From: Salsipaludibacter sp963735045
GTDB taxonomy: Bacteria > Actinomycetota > Nitriliruptoria > Nitriliruptorales > Nitriliruptoraceae
NCBI GenBank assembly: GCA_963735045.1
Contig: CAVTIZ010000001.1
Location: forward strand, 1 to 64,000
Length of the DNA: 64,000 nucleotides
Reading direction: 5' to 3'
In this document: positions 34,656-43,389 of the stretch, one piece after another
Layout of the letters: every line of letters begins with the position of its first letter
Position numbering within the stretch: position 1 is the first letter of the stretch
The notes under the pieces: model-generated
The model's input: the letters and a program-made list of their open reading frames with translations, nothing else
Told to the model about the DNA's origin: nothing
Database searches by the model: none
Made by a program: the position numbers and the translations under genes

Positions 34656-36089
34656 ATGAGACACCTGCGAACGTCCGCGCGCAGCGCGGTGACGCTCCTG
34701 GCCGCGACCGGGCTGGTCCTGGCCGGCTGCGGTGGCGGCGACGACACCGAGGAGGCCACGCCGGCCGCCGAGGAGACCGACGCCGCGGACGCCGTGACCG
34801 AGACGTCGGCGCCCGCGACCGAGGAATCCGAGACCATGGCGGAAGGGTCCGAGACCATGACCGAGGCGGGCAGCGAGGCCGCCGCCGGAGGTGAGGTCGC
34901 GACCGGTCGCGGCGTCACCGCCGAACCCTGCCCCGACGGCAGTCCCGACCGGGGCTGCATCTACCTGGGCGTGATCTCCGACCTCAGCGTCGGGCCGTTC
35001 GCGCCCCTGGGGGTGCCGATCACCGAGGCCGAGGGCGCCTTCTGGGACAAGGTCAACGAGGATGGCGGGATCGGGGGTGCCTACGACGTCAACATCGACG
35101 AGTACACCCAGGACGCCGAGTACAACCCGCAGATCCACGCCGAGGAGTACGAGGCGATCCGCGGCGAGGTGCTCGCGCTGGCGCAGTCGCTGGGCACGTC
35201 CCAGACCCTGTCGGTGGCCGACGCCATGGCCAGCGACAGCATGGTCTCCGGCCCCATGACCTGGTGGTCGGGTTGGAACTTCGACCCGCTCGTGCTGCAG
35301 TCGGGGTCCTCCTACTGCGCCGCCGCGATGAACGGTGTCGACTACGTCGCCGACGACGTGTCGTCGATCGCCATCGTGAAGTTCCCGGGTGACTACGGCG
35401 AGGACTGGGCCGCCGGCACACGCCTGGCAGCCGAGGCCAACGGCATCGAGGTCGTCGGCGAGGACATCACCCAGGTCCCGATCTCGGCCGGGGGCGACAC
35501 GGCACCGACCGTGGGTGCCCTGGCCGGACTCGACCCCGCCCCGGACGCCATCTTCATGGCGACGGGTCCGTCCGAACTGGGCGAGATCGCCGGCGGCCTG
35601 GCCCAGCAGGGCTACCAGGGCCGCTACGTCGGCTCCAACCCGACCTACAACGGGGCCCTGCTCGACTCCCCCGTGGGTCCGGTGCTGGAGGCCAGCTACG
35701 TGGTGGTCGGGCCGTTCGCACCCTACGAGGGCGACACGGCGGCCCACGAGGCGCTGCGCGAAGCGGTCCCGGAGCCGGCCAACGACGGCGCGACCTACGG
35801 GTGGCTGATGTCCTACCCGTTGCTGTCGGTGCTGGAAGCGGCCTACGAGGCCGGCGACCTGACCCCGGAGGGCGTGGCCTCGGCCGCGACCACGGCCACG
35901 GTCGACTACCAGGGTGCGCTCCCCGACCTGGACCTGTCGGCGTCGCCGGCGGACCAGACCGTGCGCACGTCCAACATCAGTGCCCCCGACGCCGAGGGCG
36001 CGACCGGACTGGCGGTCGTCGAGCCCGAGTTCGCCGGTGACTCCGCCGCCGCGTACGCGTTCGACGAGCCCTGCTTCAGCCTGAGCTGA
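34656..36089 (+). CDS. ABC transporter substrate-binding lipoprotein
   Basis: A 477-residue periplasmic-binding-type protein. Lipobox LVLAGC with the lipidated Cys25, then an acidic Glu/Thr linker (about 28-90) and a two-lobed Peripla_BP_6 fold. ATG with GAGGAG upstream, 97 bases after the LivM-like gene, so probably same operon. The ligand cannot be told from sequence; the linked CoA ligase suggests an organic acid. Confidence 0.87.
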   Translation: MRHLRTSARSAVTLLAATGLVLAGCGGGDDTEEATPAAEETDAADAVTETSAPATEESETMAEGSETMTEAGSEAAAGGEVATGRGVTAEPCPDGSPDRGCIYLGVISDLSVGPFAPLGVPITEAEGAFWDKVNEDGGIGGAYDVNIDEYTQDAEYNPQIHAEEYEAIRGEVLALAQSLGTSQTLSVADAMASDSMVSGPMTWWSGWNFDPLVLQSGSSYCAAAMNGVDYVADDVSSIAIVKFPGDYGEDWAAGTRLAAEANGIEVVGEDITQVPISAGGDTAPTVGALAGLDPAPDAIFMATGPSELGEIAGGLAQQGYQGRYVGSNPTYNGALLDSPVGPVLEASYVVVGPFAPYEGDTAAHEALREAVPEPANDGATYGWLMSYPLLSVLEAAYEAGDLTPEGVASAATTATVDYQGALPDLDLSASPADQTVRTSNISAPDAEGATGLAVVEPEFAGDSAAAYAFDEPCFSLS

Positions 36090-36102
36090 GCGCTGCGACA
36101 CC

Positions 36103-36137
36103 ACGACGGGCGTCCGGGTCGACCGGGCGCCCGTCGT
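36103..36137. terminator. GC-rich hairpin after the ABC transporter operon
   Basis: ACGACGGGCG (36103-36112) pairs with CGCCCGTCGT (36128-36137). It lies between the binding-protein gene and the convergent MaoC gene, suiting a bidirectional terminator. There is no T-run. Confidence 0.55.
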
Positions 36138-36164
36138 CGTGGGACCGGTGGGTCGCGCCGACCG

Positions 36165-36614
36165 TCACGTCCGCAGGAGCAGCACCCGACCCACCAGTGC
36201 GGGGCGGTCGGCGTCCTCGATCTCGACCGTCACGTCGACGTGCATCAGGTGGCCACCGGCCTTCGGCTCGGTGTGGTCGATGGTGGCGACCGCCCGGATC
36301 CGGCTGCCGACCGGCACCGGTGACGTCAGCCGGACACGGTCCGAGCCGTAGTTCACGCCCATCCGGGAATCGCTGACGGTCAGCATCGACCCCAGCAGCG
36401 ACGGCAGCATCGCGATGGTCCAGAAGCCGTGGGCGATCGTGCCGCCGAAGGGACCCTCGGCCGCTCGCTCGGGATCCACGTGGATCCACTGGTGGTCGTC
36501 GGTCGCATCGGCGAAGTCGTCGACGAGCTCCTGGGTCACCTCCAGCCAGTCCGAGGCCCCCATGTCGAGGCCGTCGGCCTCCGCGAGTTCGTCCATGGTC
36601 ATGGTCACGGGCAT
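36165..36614 (-). CDS. MaoC-family (R)-hydratase-like protein
   Basis: A 149-residue hot-dog fold hydratase. The hydratase-2 motif DDHQWIHVDPERAAEGPFGG with catalytic Asp and His, followed by TIAHGFWT, is intact. Such enzymes hydrate enoyl-CoA in R-specific manner. ATG at 36614 preferred; a GTG at 36638 adds eight residues. It is divergent from paaK, so it may belong to the same degradation functions, though it is not a standard paa gene. Confidence 0.88.
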   Translation of the reverse strand: MPVTMTMDELAEADGLDMGASDWLEVTQELVDDFADATDDHQWIHVDPERAAEGPFGGTIAHGFWTIAMLPSLLGSMLTVSDSRMGVNYGSDRVRLTSPVPVGSRIRAVATIDHTEPKAGGHLMHVDVTVEIEDADRPALVGRVLLLRT

Positions 36615-36740
36615 CGGCGAACCTCGGTCGGTCGGCACCGTGCACGGTCGTCACACGGGCGGTCGTCGGCGTCCACGATAGCCCTGCCTCGGCGAACTAC
36701 CGTGGGCGCGCAGGACCCGACGACCACTGGACTCCCCGCC

Positions 36741-38096
36741 GTGGCACCCACGCCCCCGCCAGACCAGCCACCGGGTCGGCACGTGATCATCCAGCCGGAG
36801 GACGACCCCGGCCCGGACGAGCTGCGGGACCTCCAGCTGCGCCGGCTCCAGTGGACCCTGGCCCATGTCGACGCCAACGTCGACCACCACCACGACGCCT
36901 TCGCCGCGGCCGACTTCGACCCCCGGGACGTGCGCGACCTGTCCGACCTGCGCCATGTCCCGTTCATGACCAAGGCCGACCTTCGCGACGGCTACCCCCG
37001 GGACCTGTTCGCCGTGCCGGCCGAACGCGTCGCCCGGATCCATGCCTCGTCGGGCACCACCGGCAGGGCCACGGTCGTGGGCTACACCACCGACGACCTC
37101 GCGGTCTGGGGCGAGGTGGTCGCCCGCTCGCTGGCGACCGCCGGCGCACGTCCCGGTGACGTACTCCACAACGCCTACGGCTATGGCCTGTTCACCGGGG
37201 GCCTGGGCATCCACCTCGGCGCGGAGCGGCTGGGCTGCACGGTCGTGCCCGTCTCGGGCGGCCACACCGACCGCCAGGTCCAGCTCGTGCTCGACCTGCA
37301 CCCCCGCGTCATCACGATCACGCCGTCGTACTTCCTGGCGGTGCTCGACCACATGGAGTCCCGCGGGATCGATCCGAGGTCGACCAGCCTGGAGGTCGGC
37401 ATCTTCGGCGCCGAACCGTGGACCGACGCGATGCGCGACGAGATCGAGGAGCGCGCGGACATCGACGCGGTCGACATCTACGGGCTCAGCGAGGTGATCG
37501 GCCCCGGCGTCTCCCAGGAGGCCGTGGCGACCAAGGACGGCCTGCACGTGTGGGAAGACCACTTCTACCCCGAGGTCGTCGACCCGACCAGCGGCGAGGT
37601 GCTCGACGACGGGCAACGTGGCGAGCTGGTCGTGACCTCGCTCACCAAGCAGGCGTTGCCGGTCGTGCGCTACCGCACCGGCGACCTCACCACGCTGCGC
37701 CCCGGCACCGCCAGACCGTCGTTCCGACGCATGGACAGGGTGACCGGCCGCCACGACGACATGATGATCGTGCGTGGGGTCAACGTCTTCCCGAGCCAGC
37801 TCGAGGAGATCGCCCTGGGCGTCCCGGGCCTGTCCCCGCACTACCGCTGCGTGTTGACGCGACCCGACCGGCTGGACCACCTGGCCCTGGAGGTCGAGCG
37901 CACCGACGACACCAGTCCCGACGACACGGGGGCGCTGGCCGACCGGCTCGCCGCCGCCGTCAAGGACCGTGTCGGCATCACCGTCGACGTGGTCGTGGCC
38001 GACCCCGGGACGCTGGCCCGCTCCCAGGGCAAGGCCACGCGTGTGGTGGACCATCGCACGGACCCGTCCGATCGACACCACGAGGACCGACCATGA
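36741..38096 (+). CDS. paaK: Phenylacetate-CoA ligase
   Basis: Activates phenylacetate to phenylacetyl-CoA, the substrate of PaaABC. Features: HVPFMTKADLRDGYP, the P-loop ASSGTTGRATVVGYT, YGLSEVIGPGVSQE and the C-terminal RVTGRHDDMMIVRGVNVFPS, all diagnostic of PaaK. GTG start gives 451 residues, slightly longer than usual because of a Pro-rich N-terminus. It overlaps the HAD gene (ATGA). Together with paaABCD 8 kb away it supplies the first two steps of the phenylacetyl-CoA pathway; later genes (paaG, paaZ, paaJ, paaH) are not in the window. Confidence 0.93.
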   Translation: MAPTPPPDQPPGRHVIIQPEDDPGPDELRDLQLRRLQWTLAHVDANVDHHHDAFAAADFDPRDVRDLSDLRHVPFMTKADLRDGYPRDLFAVPAERVARIHASSGTTGRATVVGYTTDDLAVWGEVVARSLATAGARPGDVLHNAYGYGLFTGGLGIHLGAERLGCTVVPVSGGHTDRQVQLVLDLHPRVITITPSYFLAVLDHMESRGIDPRSTSLEVGIFGAEPWTDAMRDEIEERADIDAVDIYGLSEVIGPGVSQEAVATKDGLHVWEDHFYPEVVDPTSGEVLDDGQRGELVVTSLTKQALPVVRYRTGDLTTLRPGTARPSFRRMDRVTGRHDDMMIVRGVNVFPSQLEEIALGVPGLSPHYRCVLTRPDRLDHLALEVERTDDTSPDDTGALADRLAAAVKDRVGITVDVVVADPGTLARSQGKATRVVDHRTDPSDRHHEDRP

Positions 38097-38860
38097 CACG
38101 GCGACACTTCCTGCTCGACATGGACGGGGTGCTCGTGCGCGGTTCCACCCCCCTGGACGGGGCCGCGGAGTTCCTCGCCAGGCTCGACGCGGCCGGGCGC
38201 CGCTACCTGGTCGTGACCAACAACCCGCTCCACACCGCCCACGACCTGTCCCATCGCCTGCGGGCGCGGGGACTGGACGTCCCGGCCGAACGGATCTTCA
38301 CGTCGGCCATGGCCACGGCCCGGTTCCTGGACGACCAGCGCCCGGGGGGCAAGGCCTACGTGATCGGCGACTCGGGGCTGACCACTGCCCTGCACTCGAT
38401 CGGCTACGTCATCACCGACATCGACCCCGACTACGTCGTCCTGGGCGAGAGCCACGAGCTCAGCTTCTCCTCGGTGACCACCGCCGTGCAACTGCTGGTC
38501 GACGGCGCCCTGTTCGTGTCGACCAACCCCGACACCGCCGGGCCCACGGAACGCGGCATCGCGCCGGCCGCGGGCGCCGTGGCGGCCATGATCCAGGCCG
38601 CGTCCGGGGTCGAGCCCTACGTCGTGGGCAAGCCCAACCCGTTCATGTTCCGCGCCGCCCTGAACCACCTCGACGTGCACTCCGAGGACACCTACATGGT
38701 CGGCGACAACCTGCTCACCGACATCAAGGGCGGGTTGGAGGCCGGGATGGAGACGGTCCTGGTCATGAGTGGCATGACCGCCCGCGACGACGTGTTGGCG
38801 CGCTCGCCCTACCAGCCCCACCACGTGGTGGACTCGGTGGCCGACATCGAACTGGCCTGA
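38093..38860 (+). CDS. HAD-IIA family hydrolase (NagD-like)
   Basis: A 255-residue phosphatase. Motif I LLDMDGVLVRG, motif II VTNN, motif III lysine in VVGKPNPFMF, and motif IV MVGDNLLTDIKGG are complete. NagD-type enzymes dephosphorylate nucleotides or sugar phosphates. Start overlaps the paaK stop. Link to phenylacetate metabolism is by position only. Confidence 0.9.
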   Translation: MTRRHFLLDMDGVLVRGSTPLDGAAEFLARLDAAGRRYLVVTNNPLHTAHDLSHRLRARGLDVPAERIFTSAMATARFLDDQRPGGKAYVIGDSGLTTALHSIGYVITDIDPDYVVLGESHELSFSSVTTAVQLLVDGALFVSTNPDTAGPTERGIAPAAGAVAAMIQAASGVEPYVVGKPNPFMFRAALNHLDVHSEDTYMVGDNLLTDIKGGLEAGMETVLVMSGMTARDDVLARSPYQPHHVVDSVADIELA

Positions 38861-38861
38861 C

Positions 38862-39938
38862 GTGGGGCTGCCCCCACCCGGATCCGACGACGCCCTGCTG
38901 GCGCGCCCGCGGGGCTGGCCCGGCGTGCCCGGGGACGCCGCCGAGGAACTGGCCGTGGTCACCCGGTCGGGCTTCGTCGAGTCCCGGCACCACGGCCACG
39001 GCGTGGTCGTCGCACCGGACGGGGCCGTGGTCGCGGCCGTGGGCACACCCGACGCGGTGATCAACCCGCGGTCGTCGCTCAAGCCGGTGCAGGCCACGGC
39101 CTGCCTGGTGGCCGGCGCCCGGCTGGACGGGGCGGGGCTGGCCATCGGTGCCGGCAGCCATCGCGGTCACCCCGACCATCGCCGGCTGGTCCGCACGGTG
39201 CTGGCCGCCCACGACCTGGACGTGGACCTGCTGCAGACCCCCGCCACGCTCCCGACCGAGCCGTGGGCCCGCGACGAGGTGGTGGCGGCGGGGGGCGGAC
39301 CCGCATCGATCCACCACAACTGTTCGGGCAAGCACGCCGCGATGCTGGCCGCGTGCGTGGCATCAGGCCTGGACCCCCGGACCTACCGCGACCCCGACCA
39401 TCCCCTGCAGCGACGCATCCGGTCCCTGACCGCCGACCTCACGGGCACCCCCGTGGACCACGTCGGCCTGGACGGCTGTGGCGCACCGCTGTTCACCACC
39501 ACGGTGGCCGGCCTCGCCCGGATGGGTGGTGCGCTGGGTGCGGCGGCCGCGGGGCGTGGGGGGTCCGACGAGGTTCCGATCGCCCTGGCCCACGTCGGCC
39601 GGGCCATGCGCGCCCACCCGTGGGCGGTCGCGGGGATCGGCGCGGCCGACACCGTCGTGATGCAGCAGCTCGACGGCGTGGTGGCCAAGGGCGGGGCGGA
39701 GGGCGTCATGCTGCTGGGCACCGCCGATGGCCACGGGGTCGCGGTGAAGGTCCTGGACGGTGCCGACCGGGCCGCCGTGCCCGCCGCGCTGGGACTGCTG
39801 GCGGCCACCGGGATCGACACCGAGGCGCTGGTCGGGGTCGTCGCCGCACGCAGCCTCGGCCACGGTCGTCCGGTGGGTCGGGTCCACGTGGCCGACGTGG
39901 TCCGGGACCGCGCCGCCGCCGCGGCCCCGACGGGCTAG
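38862..39938 (+). CDS. Asparaginase II family protein
   Basis: A 358-residue protein of the asparaginase II (PF06089) family, which is unrelated to the classical amidohydrolase asparaginases. Family blocks seen: RSSLKPVQATACL, GAGSHRGHPDH, NCSGKHAAMLAAC and DGCGAPLFTTTVAGLA. GTG start one base after the HAD gene. The stop codon TAG shares bases with the stop of an opposite proline-rich frame. Confidence 0.88.
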   Translation: MGLPPPGSDDALLARPRGWPGVPGDAAEELAVVTRSGFVESRHHGHGVVVAPDGAVVAAVGTPDAVINPRSSLKPVQATACLVAGARLDGAGLAIGAGSHRGHPDHRRLVRTVLAAHDLDVDLLQTPATLPTEPWARDEVVAAGGGPASIHHNCSGKHAAMLAACVASGLDPRTYRDPDHPLQRRIRSLTADLTGTPVDHVGLDGCGAPLFTTTVAGLARMGGALGAAAAGRGGSDEVPIALAHVGRAMRAHPWAVAGIGAADTVVMQQLDGVVAKGGAEGVMLLGTADGHGVAVKVLDGADRAAVPAALGLLAATGIDTEALVGVVAARSLGHGRPVGRVHVADVVRDRAAAAAPTG

Positions 39939-40282
39939 GCCGCGACGGGCCAGGCCGCGACCGGGGACGGCATCGGGTCGGGCATCGGATCCGGCATCGG
40001 GTCCGGCGCGGGGTCCGGGGTCAGCGGTCGGGGGGCCGGCTCCGGCATCGGGTCGGGCTGCGGTGTCGGCTGCGGGTCGGGAATCGGCTGGGGTGTCGGG
40101 ACCGGGTCGGGCTGGGGCGTGGGAGTGGGCTGGGGCTGGGGGCTCGGCTGCGGCGTGGGGCTCGGCTGCGGCGTGGGGCTCGGCTGCGGCGTGGGGCTCG
40201 GCTGGGGGCTGGGCGCGGGTGTCGGCGACGGCTGCGGTGACAGCCTCGGGGTGGGCCGGGGTCGGGCAGGTTGCGTCGCCAT
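39935..40282 (-). CDS. Proline-rich low-complexity protein (possible)
   Basis: A 115-codon leftward frame beginning MATQPARPRPTP, with GGAG 7 bases upstream of the ATG. Almost the whole product is alternating Pro with Ser/Thr/Gln/Asp: repeats of PQPSPT, then PTPQPDP and DPMP. It has no signal peptide or membrane segment. It fills the gap between the asparaginase and FAD-oxidase genes, and the frame is uninterrupted through repeats. It may be a real Pro-rich linker-like protein, or simply an expanded repeat. No homology recognised. Confidence 0.35.
   Translation of the reverse strand: MATQPARPRPTPRLSPQPSPTPAPSPQPSPTPQPSPTPQPSPTPQPSPQPQPTPTPQPDPVPTPQPIPDPQPTPQPDPMPEPAPRPLTPDPAPDPMPDPMPDPMPSPVAAWPVAA
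40141..40212. repeat. 18-bp tandem repeat (about four units)
   Basis: Three perfect copies of an 18-base unit (starting GGCTCGGCTGCGGCGTGG) run 40141-40194, with a fourth diverged copy to 40212. Shorter 12-base repeats (GGGTCGGGCATC type) lie at 39975-40010. The unit length is a multiple of three, preserving the opposite proline-rich frame. Confidence 0.8.
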
Positions 40283-40389
40283 GGTCGGGCTCCGGGATCG
40301 GGGACGATGCACACGGTGCCGGGGTCACCCGATCAGGGCAACCCGGCCAGTCGGACCCTCGCGCGAGCGCCGGCGAGCGCGACCCGGGC

Positions 40390-43284
40390 TCAGCGCGGGC
40401 GCAGGAGTTCGGCGAGGTGGACCGCACGGACCCCCCCGAGCTGGTCGAGCTGGGTCCGGCACGAGAAGCCGTCGGCGAGCACGATGGCGTCGTCGGGTGC
40501 CGCGTCGACCGCCGGGAGCAACTGGTCGGCGGCGATCGCGACCGAGACGTCGTGGTGGCCGACCTCCATCCCCCAGTTGCCGGCCAGGCCGCAGCAGCCC
40601 CCGACCTCCACGATCGTCGCGCCGGTGGCCGCCAGCAGCGCACGGTCGGGCGCGAAGCCCATCACGGCATGGTGGTGGCAGTGGGGCTGGACCACGATCG
40701 TGCGGCCACGCAGGTCGGGCGGTGCCCACTCGGGGCGGCGCGCGGCCAGCACCTCGGCCAACGTGCGGGCCCGGGCCGCGACCCTCGCGGCGCGGGGGTC
40801 GTCGGGCAACAGGTCCACGAGGTCGTCACGCAGCACGGCCACGCAGGGCGGCTCCACGCCCACGATCGGGACGTCGGGGTGGGCCGACAGCACGTCCACG
40901 GTGCGACGCAGCTGCTCGCGGGCGGTCGCCAGCTGGCCGGTGCTGATCCAGGTCAGGCCGCAGCAGGCGTCCTCGGTCACGACCTCGACGTCGTGTCCGG
41001 CCGCGACGAGGACCTCGAGGGTGGCCACGGCGGCTTCCGGGGCGAAGTGGTCGGTGAACGTGTCGACCCACAGCAGGACGCGTCCCGCCGGCTCGACGGA
41101 CCGGGCGGCGCGGGTCGCCCGGTCGCCCACGGGGGACGCGCCACCTGCCCGACGACGATGGGACTCCCGGAAGGTGGTCGGGGCCACGGCGGGCAGGGGA
41201 CGACGAGGGTCGATGCCACCCAGCCACCGGCCCCAGCGGCCCACCACGGGCAGCCCGGCGAGCCCGTTGGCCAGGCCCGGTGCCCGGGCGGCGAGGTCCA
41301 GCCAGCGCGGCAGCGCTCCGAGCACGTGGTGGCTGCGGGGTCGCCGCACCCGGCCGTACCGGCGGTGCAGCACCTCGGACCTGGCCCGGGCCATGTCGAC
41401 CCCAGTGGGGCAGTCCACGGCACACGCCTTGCACGACAGGCACAGGTCCAGGGCTGCGTCCAGCTCCGGGGCGTCCCAGTCCGGTTCGCTCCCACCCGGC
41501 CCGGTGCGGTCGCCTCGCAGCACCTCCTGGAGCACATGGGCGCGTCCTCGGGTCGAGTCCTGCTCGTCGTGGGTGGCCCGCCAGGACGGGCACATCGCGG
41601 CGCCGGGCCCACGGCGGTCGGCCACGCAGGCACCGACACCGGTGCAGCGGTGGGCGGCCGCGGTCACGTCCCCGTCGTCGGCCAGGAAGGCGAAGCCGTC
41701 GGTGGCCGGGACCACCACCGCACCCGTGGCCCGCAGGTCCGACCCCAGCGGGACCGGATCGACCAGGATCCCCGGGTTGAGCAGGCCCGCCGGGTCGAAC
41801 AGGGCCTTGAGGCCGCGCATCGCCTGCAGTGCCGGTGGGTCGTACATGGTCCCCAGCAGGTCGCTGCGGGCCCGTCCGTCGCCGTGCTCGCCCGACAGCG
41901 AGCCACCGTGGGCCACCGCGAGGGTCGCGGCCCGACGCACGAAGTCGGTGTAGGCGTCCACGCCCCCGTGCGCACGCAGCGGGAAGTCGATGCGCACGTG
42001 GACGCACCCCTCGCCGAAGTGTCCGTAGGGCATCGCGGACAGGCCGGCATCGGCCAGCAGGCGGTCGAAGGCCCGCAGGTACGAACCCAGCCGCTCCACG
42101 GGGACCGCGGCGTCCTCCCAGCCGGCGTGTGCCGGTCGACCCGACGGTGCCCGGGCCGACAACCCCGCCCCGTCCTCACGGATGCGCCACAGGGACGCCA
42201 CGCGCGCCGGGTCGACCACGACCTCGCCCGGGGCCCCGGCGGCCGCCAGCAGGGCGGCGCCACGACGGTCGACCTCGCCGAGGTCGTCGCCGGCGAGTTC
42301 GACCAGGAGCCAGGCACCGCCACGGGGCAGCGCCGGCACCGCGGTCGGGCCACGTCGTTGCCGCACCGCGTCGGTGATGCGTCGGTCCAGGCCCTCCACC
42401 GCCACCGGGCGGTGGGCCAGCAGGTCCGGCACGGCGTCGCCGGCGGCCGGCATGTCGGGGTAGCCCAGCACGACCAGCCGGGTCACCGGGGGCGACGGCA
42501 CGAGGCCGACCGTGGCCTCCACGACCAACCCGAGGGTGCCCTCGCTGCCCACCAGGGCCCGGGCGGCGTCGGGCCGGTCGGTGAGCAGGTGCTCCAGGCC
42601 GTACCCGGACACCTGGCGGGAGAAGCGACCGAAGGCGTCGGCGACCCCGGCATGGCGGTCGCGCCAGCACCGCAGTCCGGCGTCCAGTTCCCACGCCCGT
42701 GCGGAGTCCCCCGGCCCGGGTCCGGGACCGACCAACGGCTCGCGACCCAGCACCACGGTCGCGCCGTCGGCGAGCACGACCACCAGGCGTTCGACGTGGT
42801 CGACCGTGCGGCCGTAGCCCAGCGCACGTGACCCGCACGCGTTGTTGCCGACCATGCCGCCCAGCGTCGCCCGGTCGTGGGTGGAGGGGTCGGGACCGAA
42901 GCGCAGGCCGTGCGCCCCGGCCACGGCCTGCAGGTCGTCGAGCACGACCCCGGGCTGGACGACCGCACGACGGCCCTCGGGGTCCAGGGACACGATGGCG
43001 TCGAGGTGACGGGAGAAGTCGACCACGACGCCGGCGCCGACGGCGTTGCCGGCGATGCTGGTTCCGCGTCCCCGGGCCGTGATCGGGACCCCGTGGGCAC
43101 CGCAGGCGGCCACGATCGCCGCGACCTCGCCGACGTCGCGAGGGGCGACCACCACGCGTGGCACCACGCGATGCAGCGAGGCATCGGCGGCGTTCATCGC
43201 GCGGGCCAGGCGCGAGTCGTCGACATCGGCCACGGTCGCCCGCAGGTCCCCCACCAGGTCCGGGATGGACGGGGTCGTGGTCAT
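40390..43284 (-). CDS. FAD-linked oxidase fused to 4Fe-4S/CCG domain (D-2-hydroxyacid dehydrogenase type)
   Basis: A 964-residue respiratory-type dehydrogenase like YdiJ or long D-lactate dehydrogenases. The FAD-binding PCMH domain (about 35-215) has RGRGTSIAGNAVGAG and GNNACGSRALGYGRT; the FAD-oxidase C domain (about 220-510) has GHFGEGCVHVRIDF and SGEHGDGRARSD. Two 4Fe-4S motifs follow (CTGVGACVADR...MCPS and CLSCKACAVDCP), then two CCG domains (EDACCGLTW, VGGCCGLAGNWG). ATG with GGAGGT upstream. It probably oxidises a 2-hydroxy acid; the substrate is not clear. Divergent from an acyl-CoA dehydrogenase. Confidence 0.9.
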   Translation of the reverse strand: MTTTPSIPDLVGDLRATVADVDDSRLARAMNAADASLHRVVPRVVVAPRDVGEVAAIVAACGAHGVPITARGRGTSIAGNAVGAGVVVDFSRHLDAIVSLDPEGRRAVVQPGVVLDDLQAVAGAHGLRFGPDPSTHDRATLGGMVGNNACGSRALGYGRTVDHVERLVVVLADGATVVLGREPLVGPGPGPGDSARAWELDAGLRCWRDRHAGVADAFGRFSRQVSGYGLEHLLTDRPDAARALVGSEGTLGLVVEATVGLVPSPPVTRLVVLGYPDMPAAGDAVPDLLAHRPVAVEGLDRRITDAVRQRRGPTAVPALPRGGAWLLVELAGDDLGEVDRRGAALLAAAGAPGEVVVDPARVASLWRIREDGAGLSARAPSGRPAHAGWEDAAVPVERLGSYLRAFDRLLADAGLSAMPYGHFGEGCVHVRIDFPLRAHGGVDAYTDFVRRAATLAVAHGGSLSGEHGDGRARSDLLGTMYDPPALQAMRGLKALFDPAGLLNPGILVDPVPLGSDLRATGAVVVPATDGFAFLADDGDVTAAAHRCTGVGACVADRRGPGAAMCPSWRATHDEQDSTRGRAHVLQEVLRGDRTGPGGSEPDWDAPELDAALDLCLSCKACAVDCPTGVDMARARSEVLHRRYGRVRRPRSHHVLGALPRWLDLAARAPGLANGLAGLPVVGRWGRWLGGIDPRRPLPAVAPTTFRESHRRRAGGASPVGDRATRAARSVEPAGRVLLWVDTFTDHFAPEAAVATLEVLVAAGHDVEVVTEDACCGLTWISTGQLATAREQLRRTVDVLSAHPDVPIVGVEPPCVAVLRDDLVDLLPDDPRAARVAARARTLAEVLAARRPEWAPPDLRGRTIVVQPHCHHHAVMGFAPDRALLAATGATIVEVGGCCGLAGNWGMEVGHHDVSVAIAADQLLPAVDAAPDDAIVLADGFSCRTQLDQLGGVRAVHLAELLRPR

Positions 43285-43389
43285 CGCCGACCTCCTGTGC
43301 TCGTGTCGGCTCCGGGACCCCGACGATAGGCCGTCGCAGTATCGTCGCCGTCCACCCCGCCAGCCCCGCCCGTCCACCCTGGAGGTCGC

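Noticed and set aside
38862..39938. Classical type I/II L-asparaginase
   Set aside because: The TGGT and catalytic Thr motifs are absent; the blocks fit the separate asparaginase II (PF06089) family.
40141..40212. 18-base repeat as a CRISPR array
   Set aside because: Units are directly adjacent without spacers, and no cas genes are near.
39760..42831. A 1023-codon rightward open frame antisense to the FAD/4Fe-4S oxidase gene
   Set aside because: It is Gly/Arg/His-rich, has no domain, and simply reflects third-position GC bias opposite a real gene with full motifs.
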